18,598 nucleotides of DNA, from contig JAZLJI010000106.1 of assembly GCA_045617825.1 (NCBI GenBank), positions 1 through 18,598 on the forward strand, given 5' to 3'. The notes beneath the pieces were generated by a model. It was not told the origin of the DNA, did no database searches, and saw only the letters and a list, made by a program, of their open reading frames with translations. The translations under genes and the position numbers were made by a program. Positions 13,345 to 18,598 of the stretch are shown in pieces; position 1 is the stretch's first letter, and each line of letters opens with the position of its first letter. The stretch is from UBA6987 sp045617825. GTDB taxonomy: Bacteria; Bacillota; Clostridia; Lachnospirales; Lachnospiraceae.

Positions 13345-14602
13345 AGACCAGAAGAATGATGAGGTCCTGCTGAAGGTCGAGCATCTCTGCCAGTATTTCG
13401 GACCCACCAAGGCGGTGGACGACGTCAGCTTTGAGATCAAAAAGGGCGAGGCCTTCGGCCTGGTAGGCGAGTCCGGCTGCGGCAAGACCACCACCGGCCG
13501 CTCGATCATCCGGCTGTACGATATCACCTCCGGCAATATTTACTTCAAGGGCCAGCGCATCGCGGCGGGCACCCTGTCCTATAAGAACGCCATCAAGAAG
13601 GAAAAGGCGGATCTGCAGGAGGAACTGGCGGCCATCAAGGCGGACGGCGCGCTGAGCGCTGCCGACAAGGACGCGAGGATGAAGGCCCGGAAGCAGCAGA
13701 GCAAGGAATTTATCGCGGCCCAGCAGGAGGAGATCCGCAGGGCCAAGGACGATCACAAGAATTACAACAAGAAATACATGGCCGCGGCGAAGGCCGAAGC
13801 CGAAGCCGAGCTGGCAGCGGCTTTGGAGAAGGCCGGCAGCGAGGAGGAAAAGAAGGCCGCCCGCAAGGCCTGCGCCGATAAGCTGGAGGAGCTCCGCCGG
13901 GAGAATCTGGTGACCAAGATCCAGATGATCTTCCAGGATCCCGTGGCCTCTCTGGACCCCCGTATGACCGTGGCGGAGATCATTGCCGAAGGCCTGACCA
14001 TCCAGAAGGTCAAGGACAAGAAGACCATCGAGAACGAGGTCTATCAGGTGCTGGAGAAGGTGGGCTTCGTCCGGGAGCATGCCGGCCGGTACCCGCACGA
14101 ATTTTCCGGCGGACAGCGCCAGAGGATCGGTGTGGCCCGGGCCGTGATCATGAAGCCCGAGATGATCATCGCCGACGAGCCCGTGTCCGCGCTGGACGTG
14201 TCCATCCAGGCCCAGGTCATCAACCTGCTGAACGATCTGCGCCGGGAAATGGGGATGACCGTCATGTTCATCGCCCACGATATTTCCGTAGTGAAGTATT
14301 TCTCCGACCGCATCGGCGTGATGTATTTCGGCAAAATGGTCGAGCTGGCGGATTCCGACGAGATCTTCCGGCACCCGCTGCATCCCTACACCAAGTCCCT
14401 GTTCTCCGCGATCCCTCTGCCGGATCCCGAATACGAGAAGCAGCGGAAGCGTATCACCTACGTGCCGCTGCGGGATCACGACTACAGCGAGGAGCAGCCC
14501 TCCTTCCGGGAGATCATTCCGGGACATTTCGTGCTCTGCAACACGGCTGAGGAAAAGAAATACCTGGAGGAGATCCGGGCCAAAGACGCGGAGCAGGCAT
14601 GA
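13328..14602 (+). CDS. OppF-like ABC ATPase with ~105-residue coiled-coil-like insertion
   Basis: A 424-residue ATPase, against about 310-330 for usual OppF/DppF. Walker A GESGCGKTT lies near residue 50, the Q-loop KIQMIFQDPVASLDP near 197-210, the signature FSGGQRQR and Walker B MIIADEPVSALD later, and the H-loop FIAHDISVV after them. Between YFKGQRI (about 72) and the Q-loop there are roughly 105 extra residues, almost all Lys, Glu, Ala, Gln and Arg, with a coiled-coil look. In the partner ATPase the insertion is after the Q-loop, so the two are not equivalent. The C-terminal cysteine cluster is reduced to one Cys (HFVLCN). It overlaps the preceding gene by 17 bases; tandem ATGs at 13328 and 13331 are both possible after AAGGAAGGG. 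The next gene starts in an ATGA overlap. Confidence 0.92.
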   Translation: MMENSKDQKNDEVLLKVEHLCQYFGPTKAVDDVSFEIKKGEAFGLVGESGCGKTTTGRSIIRLYDITSGNIYFKGQRIAAGTLSYKNAIKKEKADLQEELAAIKADGALSAADKDARMKARKQQSKEFIAAQQEEIRRAKDDHKNYNKKYMAAAKAEAEAELAAALEKAGSEEEKKAARKACADKLEELRRENLVTKIQMIFQDPVASLDPRMTVAEIIAEGLTIQKVKDKKTIENEVYQVLEKVGFVREHAGRYPHEFSGGQRQRIGVARAVIMKPEMIIADEPVSALDVSIQAQVINLLNDLRREMGMTVMFIAHDISVVKYFSDRIGVMYFGKMVELADSDEIFRHPLHPYTKSLFSAIPLPDPEYEKQRKRITYVPLRDHDYSEEQPSFREIIPGHFVLCNTAEEKKYLEEIRAKDAEQA

Positions 14603-15012
14603 AGGGCTGGATCAAGTACGGGATCGCCTTTGCCGTAGGGCTTCTTATGGCCTGGGGCGTTCTCCGGGCGGAGGACTATGCCCTCTTCAAGGAGGCAGGA
14701 GAGACTGCCCAGCAGTACATGATCCTCTGCGACGCCTGCTTCGTCCCCGGGATCTTTCTGGCGCTGGCGGGCGTGCTGACCTGGCTGTCCTCGAAGGGCG
14801 CCTTTGATACGATCAGCTATATCGTCAGCAGCGGTCTGCACCTGATCTTCCCCAAAAGGCTGGGAAAGACGCAGTCCCTGTATGACTACTGCGCGGACAA
14901 GGAAGAAAAGCGGGGCGGCGTCTGGCTGTTCCTCCTCTGGACCGGGGCGGTCTTCCTGGCGGCCGCGGTGGTGTTCCTGCTGCTGTTCACGAAAGCGGAG
15001 GGCGCAGGCTGA
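14599..15012 (+). CDS. small membrane protein, DUF3899-like
   Basis: A 137-residue protein with three likely membrane segments: residues about 4-22 (YGIAFAVGLLMAWGVL), a central one (CFVPGIFLALAGVLTWLSS), and a C-terminal one (VWLFLLWTGAVFLAAAVVFLLL). A cytoplasmic-looking loop between the last two holds FDTISYIVSSGLHLIFPKRLGKTQSLYDYCADKEEK, which resembles the DUF3899 pattern as I remember it. The function is unknown. Its ATG overlaps the stop of the OppF-like gene as ATGA, so it is translated with the transporter, and it is the last gene before the operon terminator. A role as an accessory or assembly subunit of this transporter is inference from that coupling. Confidence 0.8.
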   Translation: MKGWIKYGIAFAVGLLMAWGVLRAEDYALFKEAGETAQQYMILCDACFVPGIFLALAGVLTWLSSKGAFDTISYIVSSGLHLIFPKRLGKTQSLYDYCADKEEKRGGVWLFLLWTGAVFLAAAVVFLLLFTKAEGAG

Positions 15013-15024
15013 GCGCAAAAAAAG

Positions 15025-15058
15025 AAAAGCGGTCTCCCGATGAGGGAGACCGCTTTTT
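15025..15058. terminator. strong bidirectional terminator
   Basis: AAAAGCGGTCTCCC (15025-15038) pairs perfectly with GGGAGACCGCTTTT (15044-15057) around a 5-base loop, with T-runs on both strands. It ends the transporter operon on the plus strand and probably also the NagA-like gene on the minus strand. Confidence 0.93.
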
Positions 15059-15132
15059 CATGCGCAAAGCCGCCCGGGCACGTCCGAAGGAGCGGCCCAC
15101 GGACCGATATGCCGGGGCTTTTGCCGGGCCCT

Positions 15133-16308
15133 TTATCTTAAAGGCTCCCGCGGGACCTCCTTCCCGCGGAAAATGACCCGCCGGATGCCGAAGTCTCCGT
15201 CCGCGAAGACCAGATCGGCCAGCCGGCCGGGGAGCAGCGAGCCGCGGTCCTTTTCGAGCCCCAGCACCCTGGCTGAGTTGGTGGAGGCGCATTTGAAGCA
15301 GACCCGCATGTCCGCCCCCGTGACTTTCTTGAAATTCGCGGCGCAGTCCGCCACCGTCAGGCGGCTGCCGAAGACCGTGCCGTTCGGCGTGATGTTGAGA
15401 TCCGGCGCGCTGCGGATATCCTCCGCCGGAAAATCCTCCGGCCGGTATTCGCCGCGCTTATAGCAGGTGCAGTCGGAGATCAGGATGATGCCGTCCTCTC
15501 CGGCGACCCGGTAGGCCAGGCGGATGCTCGAAGGCGTGGCGTGGATGCCCCGGGAGTCGCAGATCAGCTCATACGCGAGGCCGGGCAGGCTGAGCAGCAC
15601 GGCCGATACGGAATCCTGGGGATCGCCGGTGAGATCGAAGGCGTGGATGCCCAGGTAATGGCCCATGCCGTCGTACAGGTGCGTGGCGAGCTTCGCCCCG
15701 GCCCGGACGGCGCGGCAGAGGCTCTCCGGGTCCGCCTGAGTGTGGCCGATGGCGGGGATGATCCCGTAGCGGGACAGCAGCGCCTCCACCTGAGGCCCGT
15801 GCGGCATTTCCGGCGCATAGGTGCAGGTCAGGATGCGGCTCTTTCCGGCCTCCAGCAGGCGGGTGAGGGCTTCATCCGTATATTTCCAGGCGTATTTGCG
15901 GCCTGCGCCCTGGTGCGGGTTGATGTAGGGGCCCTCCAGATGGATGCCGACGATGGGCGTATCGCCCTGCTCCATCAGCGCCAGGCTTTCCTCAATCACG
16001 GAAAGGTAGCGGTCCATGCGGAAGGAATAGGAGGGAGAGGGCAGCAGGGCGGTGGTCCCGGCCCGCAAATGCGCCAGCGCGGTGTCCCGCAGGCTGTCCA
16101 CGATATCGTAGGCCTCGGCTCCCTTGCTGAAGCCGTGCAGATGCTCGTCGATCAGCCCCGGGCCCACGTACAGCCCTTCCGCGGAAAGCACCTCGGCGCC
16201 GTCGGGGACCGTTTCTGCGCAGCCGAGGATCCGGTCCCCCTCCAGCAGCAGCACGCCCCGGCGGATCTCCTCCGGAAAGACCAAAAGACCGTCTGTAATG
16301 GCAAGCAT
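15133..16308 (-). CDS. nagA: NagA-like N-acetylhexosamine-6-phosphate deacetylase, divergent
   Basis: A 391-residue amidohydrolase, the usual length for NagA. These enzymes remove acetate from GlcNAc-6-phosphate in the cytoplasm. Metal and catalytic landmarks are present: GLIDEHLHG (HxH), GIHLEGPYINPHQGAG, IGHTQAD, ATHLYDGMGH, ELICDSRGIHATP, and the catalytic Asp in ILISDCT. The C-terminus has GSLLPGRLADLVFAD. Some substrate-side segments are unusual: THLYNAM is THLYDGM, and the REPG stretch that follows in typical NagA, whose Arg contacts the sugar phosphate, reads AFDLTGDPQDSV. The ATG at 16308 is chosen for GGAGGAG eight bases upstream; the longer open frame reads through the promoter. It is a single gene with its own promoter, divergent from a HAD phosphatase. 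The preferred substrate could differ from GlcNAc-6-phosphate. Confidence 0.82.
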   Translation of the reverse strand: MLAITDGLLVFPEEIRRGVLLLEGDRILGCAETVPDGAEVLSAEGLYVGPGLIDEHLHGFSKGAEAYDIVDSLRDTALAHLRAGTTALLPSPSYSFRMDRYLSVIEESLALMEQGDTPIVGIHLEGPYINPHQGAGRKYAWKYTDEALTRLLEAGKSRILTCTYAPEMPHGPQVEALLSRYGIIPAIGHTQADPESLCRAVRAGAKLATHLYDGMGHYLGIHAFDLTGDPQDSVSAVLLSLPGLAYELICDSRGIHATPSSIRLAYRVAGEDGIILISDCTCYKRGEYRPEDFPAEDIRSAPDLNITPNGTVFGSRLTVADCAANFKKVTGADMRVCFKCASTNSARVLGLEKDRGSLLPGRLADLVFADGDFGIRRVIFRGKEVPREPLR

Positions 16309-16325
16309 TTCAGCAGCTCCTCCCT

Positions 16326-16344
16326 GCCCCGCAGTCTGCGGGGC
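16326..16344. promoter_or_regulatory. 19-bp palindrome at the nagA-like transcription start
   Basis: GCCCCGCAG (16326-16334) and CTGCGGGGC (16336-16344) are perfect inverted repeats around one T. The site lies between the -10 (16351-16356) and the ribosome binding site (16317-16323), at the predicted start of transcription on the minus strand. This is a classic repressor operator position. An RNA stem is unlikely with a one-base centre. Confidence 0.55.
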
Positions 16345-16350
16345 TCCTTC

Positions 16351-16379
16351 AGTGTAGTGAAAATCGGACGTTCTGTCAA
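16351..16379 (-). promoter_or_regulatory. promoter of the nagA-like gene
   Basis: On the minus strand TTGACA (16374-16379), a 17-base spacer and TACACT (16351-16356) form a near-consensus promoter, with transcription starting near 16344. It supports the short start at 16308. Confidence 0.8.
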
Positions 16380-16387
16380 GCAAGCCC

Positions 16388-16416
16388 TTGTCCCGCGCGG
16401 CAAAAAATGCTACACT
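16388..16416 (+). promoter_or_regulatory. divergent promoter of the HAD phosphatase
   Basis: TTGTCC (16388-16393), a 17-base spacer and TACACT (16411-16416) face away from the nagA-like promoter, with eight bases between the two -35 boxes and identical -10 hexamers. Transcription would start near 16423, leaving a leader of about 150 bases. Confidence 0.6.
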
Positions 16417-16450
16417 GGGCATTAGCCGCGGCCGGGGAAGGCCGCCCTCC

Positions 16451-16567
16451 GGCGGGCATTTGCCGCTGCGGACGGGACGGAAAGAAGACGGCAGGCACCG
16501 GCCTGCGCGGGCGGCGGACAGAAAGACGGCAGGCATTTGCCGGTGCGGGCGGCACGGAAAGGAAAAG
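16451..16567 (+). repeat. three imperfect tandem repeats of 38-40 bp in the HAD leader
   Basis: Units begin at 16451 (GGCGGGCATTTGCCG), 16490 (GGCAGGCACCGGCC) and 16528 (GGCAGGCATTTGCCG), each ending in a purine-rich GGACAGAAAGAC or GGCACGGAAAGG type stretch. The last unit contributes the ribosome binding region of the HAD gene. Units one and three resemble each other more closely than either resembles the middle one. They lie wholly within the predicted untranslated leader. Confidence 0.8.
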
Positions 16568-16570
16568 AAA

Positions 16571-17407
16571 ATGGCTTATCGGGACATTCGCGTGATCGGA
16601 CTGGATCTGGACGGGACGCTGCTCACCGGAGAGAAAAAGATCACGCCCTATACCTATGAAACGCTGGCGGAGGCGGCCCGGCGGGGCATCGAGATCGTGC
16701 CCTCCACGGGGCGGTATTTTGCGGCCATGCCCAGGATCATTCGGGAAATGCCCTTCGTGCACTACTGCATCAATATCAACGGCGCTTCCGTGGCGGAGCT
16801 GACCACCGGGAAGAAGCTGTACACCGCCGAGATCCCGCTGGCGGAGGCGCTGGACATCATGCGCTATCTGGACGGCAAGCCGGTGCTTTACGACTGCTAT
16901 ATGGAGGACGCGGGCTGGATCACCGGCGCCTTCAAGGACAACGCGGAGCGGTACGTGCAGGATCCCTTTTATCTGCAGTTCATGCGGGACACGCGGCAGT
17001 CGGTGCCCGAGCTGAAGGATTTCATCGCGAAGAGGGGCAGCAACATTCAGAAGATCCAGTATTTTACCCTGGACCACGATTTCCAGCAATACGGCCTGCT
17101 CCACGGGGCCGAGCTGTTCCCGGACATCATCTGCACCTGCTCCGCGAAGGACGAAAACGTGGAATTCAACCACGTGCGGGCCAACAAGGGCGACGCGCTG
17201 GTGGGCCTGGCGGAGGCGCTGGGCTTCGGGCAGGAGAACACCATGGCCTTCGGCGACGGCAGCAACGACGTGCCGATGATCTCCGCCGCCGCGGTGGGCG
17301 TCGCCATGGCAAATGCCTGCCCCGAGGCGCAGGCGGCTGCCAATTTCCTCACCTTCTCCAATGAGGAGGACGGGGTGGCAAGGTTCATCCGGGAATACTG
17401 CCTCTGA
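16571..17407 (+). CDS. Cof-type HAD-superfamily (class IIB) phosphatase
   Basis: A 278-residue cytoplasmic hydrolase, the usual length for Cof/YbiV relatives that dephosphorylate sugar phosphates and related metabolites. Motif I is GLDLDGTLL with Asp12 and Asp14, motif II is VPSTGR near residue 45, a class IIB cap occupies the middle, the motif III lysine is in ANKGDAL near 206, and motif IV is FGDGSNDVPMI near 228-238. All catalytic residues are present. The open frame extends to 16388, but the ATG at 16571 follows GGAAAGGAAAAG and begins directly with the family start; upstream codons only translate the tandem repeats. It is divergent from the NagA-like gene and may act on a hexose or hexosamine phosphate, but HAD substrates cannot be predicted from sequence. 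Confidence 0.92.
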   Translation: MAYRDIRVIGLDLDGTLLTGEKKITPYTYETLAEAARRGIEIVPSTGRYFAAMPRIIREMPFVHYCININGASVAELTTGKKLYTAEIPLAEALDIMRYLDGKPVLYDCYMEDAGWITGAFKDNAERYVQDPFYLQFMRDTRQSVPELKDFIAKRGSNIQKIQYFTLDHDFQQYGLLHGAELFPDIICTCSAKDENVEFNHVRANKGDALVGLAEALGFGQENTMAFGDGSNDVPMISAAAVGVAMANACPEAQAAANFLTFSNEEDGVARFIREYCL

Positions 17408-17480
17408 GCCAAAAGGCCGGGATGAAGGCAGAACTGAAAAACGAAGGGCGCTTCTTTGCGACGTATTATCTTTATCAGAC

Positions 17481-17510
17481 AGCAGCCGGGTATTGGCGTA
17501 CCCGGCTGCT
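17481..17510. terminator. 12-bp perfect hairpin between convergent genes
   Basis: AGCAGCCGGGTA (17481-17492) pairs perfectly with TACCCGGCTGCT (17499-17510) around a 6-base loop. It lies between the HAD gene and the convergent minus-strand gene and probably stops both. No long T-run is visible on either side. Confidence 0.65.
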
Positions 17511-17541
17511 TGTGCTGAACAAGTATTTATCTCGTTTCCAT

Positions 17542-18504
17542 TTAGTCCTTCCAAGCGATCTCACTTGATCGTTTTATACATAATCCATCTTCACGACAAT
17601 AGAATGAAAACAAAGTTTCATCTGTTTTCTGGAACAAAGTGCGGCTCACATCCTGATCGGAAACGGATTCGATAATGATATATTGTGTATCGGAAAGTGC
17701 GTCTATGTGTTCAGGCATAGTTCCGGGAAGATACTCTTTAACTGCTAATAATTCATTTTTGTTGTCAAATTGCAGAAGTGCGATATTGATCGGTTCATCT
17801 ATAACACATACTGTCACTTCAACATCAGTACCGGACGAGGTGTTTGTTTCACCTGACGCCATTTCCCGATTTTCCGTTATTTTTTGACTCCATGAGACTC
17901 CTGGTACATTTCCATCGCCTAAAAATACTCCGCTGCCACTGACAGCATAAACTTCGCCATTTGATGATTGATAAACAGGATTAAAATAAAAATTGCCTAA
18001 GCTGTTATGTGAGGCGACATAAATTGTTCCTTTCAGTGATACGCTTTCACCATCATCTTTTGATAAAAAATGAGTATTACAGTCAGCTATTCCTTCGTCA
18101 ATATTCGTGCTCCAATATGCCCCGGATTCCTCATTGATAAACGGTGCGAAAAAGCGGATACCATCAACATCATCGAAAACATACTCTTTGGTTGCAATAG
18201 TATCTCCGTTCTCATTCTGAAGACTTGTTTCAACAAGTGCTGCATAAAGGTGTCCCCGATACTTCGCACTTTCAGCTTCGCTTACTTCCCGACCGTTCAA
18301 AATCTTTTTGATGTTATCGTTGAAGTAGCGTTCATGATCAGATAAATCGAGATATTCTTTGGTAATCAAAACACCAATCAGACGGTCTGAGTCTTGGCTT
18401 TCTTGGGCAGCCTCATTTTTCACTTTTATCACGCCTGTCGCGCCAAGCGAAAAAGCAGCCAAGATAATACAACAAACGATTATGATAATGCTCTTAGTTT
18501 TCAT
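17542..18504 (-). CDS. membrane-anchored extracytoplasmic protein of unknown function
   Basis: A 320-residue protein I do not recognise. An N-terminal hydrophobic segment (about residues 5-24, IIIIVCCIILAAFSLGATG) is a signal anchor or uncleaved signal; no clear lipobox is present. The remainder is hydrophilic and acidic, with no further membrane segment, and contains stretches such as GVLITKEYLDLSDHE, SLKGTIYVASHNSLGNFYFNPVY and VYAVSGSGVFLGDG. Of the tandem ATGs at 18507 and 18504, the second has the better distance (six bases) from GGAGG. The gene overlaps the end of an XRE-type regulator by 11 bases, so the two form an operon. Base composition is clearly richer in A and T than the region to the left, suggesting separate acquisition. 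A role as a sensor or anti-regulator partner is possible, but there is no direct evidence. Confidence 0.75.
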   Translation of the reverse strand: MKTKSIIIIVCCIILAAFSLGATGVIKVKNEAAQESQDSDRLIGVLITKEYLDLSDHERYFNDNIKKILNGREVSEAESAKYRGHLYAALVETSLQNENGDTIATKEYVFDDVDGIRFFAPFINEESGAYWSTNIDEGIADCNTHFLSKDDGESVSLKGTIYVASHNSLGNFYFNPVYQSSNGEVYAVSGSGVFLGDGNVPGVSWSQKITENREMASGETNTSSGTDVEVTVCVIDEPINIALLQFDNKNELLAVKEYLPGTMPEHIDALSDTQYIIIESVSDQDVSRTLFQKTDETLFSFYCREDGLCIKRSSEIAWKD

Positions 18505-18598
18505 CATCTTCCTCCAAATTGCCATCGAATTTGAGAATATCACCCACATCACATTGCAGGTAATAGCATATTTTATTCACTGTACCAAATCGGACGCC
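18494..18598 (-). CDS. C-terminal end of an XRE (Cro/CI)-family regulator, partial
   Basis: The minus-strand frame enters from the window edge and reads 34 residues to TAA, including RFGTVNKICYYLQCDVGDILKF. This matches the last recognition-helix-to-tail segment of short YozG-like Cro/CI regulators (typically xxTLxKICxxLxCxxGDILEY). These are small DNA-binding proteins of about 70 residues, so roughly half is missing. It ends inside the start of the next gene, with an 11-base overlap that implies translational coupling. Confidence 0.75.
   Translation of the reverse strand, partial: GVRFGTVNKICYYLQCDVGDILKFDGNLEEDDEN

Noticed and set aside
9597..13536. Antisense open frames of 590 and 793 codons opposite the permease and ATPase genes
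   Set aside because: These are the same codon-bias shadows. The sense strand has intact ABC motifs, overlapping starts and good ribosome binding sites, while the antisense products are His/Gln/Asp/Leu-rich with no family resemblance.
15541..16425. 294-codon plus-strand frame opposite the nagA-like gene
   Set aside because: It is a shadow of the deacetylase: it has no recognisable domain and runs through the minus-strand promoter.
16388..16570. N-terminal extension of the HAD phosphatase across the tandem repeats
   Set aside because: The frame is open, but it would start at the promoter -35, translate arginine-rich repeats, and bypass a good ribosome binding site and a family-typical start at 16571.
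17421..17569. Small plus-strand frame starting at ATG 17421 after the HAD gene
   Set aside because: It translates through the hairpin at 17481-17510 and into the convergent gene, has no clear ribosome binding site, and has no recognisable product.

Overview
The window reads as the chromosome of a gut-type Clostridia (Firmicutes; Lachnospiraceae/Oscillospiraceae-like). This is inferred from the high-GC core, strong AGGAGG-type ribosome binding sites, an Opp-type transporter, an AraC regulator, amino-sugar catabolic genes, and a Tn4451/TndX-type large serine recombinase at one edge. No rRNA or tRNA gene or CRISPR array is visible, and no gene-free stretch exceeds about 300 bases.

Layout. (1) 1-1817 is visibly lower in GC than what follows. 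It holds a possible gene end with its hairpin terminator, then a large serine recombinase that has lost its N-terminus with the catalytic serine, then hairpins and a T-run. This looks like the decayed right end of an integrative element. (2) 1862-4353 (minus strand) is a two-gene operon of an NahK-like sugar 1-kinase and a phosphohexomutase, coupled by an ATGA overlap. (3) 4412-4449 holds overlapping divergent promoters with a cre-like site, followed by an AraC-family regulator (4492-5439). (4) 5640-15012 is a six-gene Opp/Dpp-type ABC importer operon: solute-binding lipoprotein, two permeases, two ATPases and a DUF3899-like membrane protein, closed by a bidirectional terminator. (5) 15133-16308 (minus strand) is a divergent NagA-like deacetylase, transcribed away from a Cof-type HAD phosphatase (16571-17407); their promoters lie back to back. 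(6) From about 17520 the GC falls again. This part holds an anchored extracytoplasmic protein of unknown function and the tail of an XRE-family regulator that overlaps it, both on the minus strand.

How the genes may work together. The kinase, mutase and deacetylase form a plausible salvage route: N-acetylhexosamine to the 1-phosphate, to the 6-phosphate, then deacetylation. They flank the transporter and its probable regulator, so the imported substrate may contain amino sugars (glycopeptide, muropeptide or mucin fragment). That is inference; the transporter family itself says peptide or oligosaccharide.

The most interesting feature is the transporter. Four of its five core subunits carry large extra segments: a 97-residue tandem duplication in the binding protein, a roughly 200-residue extracytoplasmic segment in the OppC-like permease, about 360 extra residues between Q-loop and signature in the OppD-like ATPase, and about 105 charged, coiled-coil-like residues before the Q-loop in the OppF-like ATPase. 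Both ATPases also lack the usual C-terminal cysteine cluster. Together this looks like a structurally distinct subclass of Opp importer.
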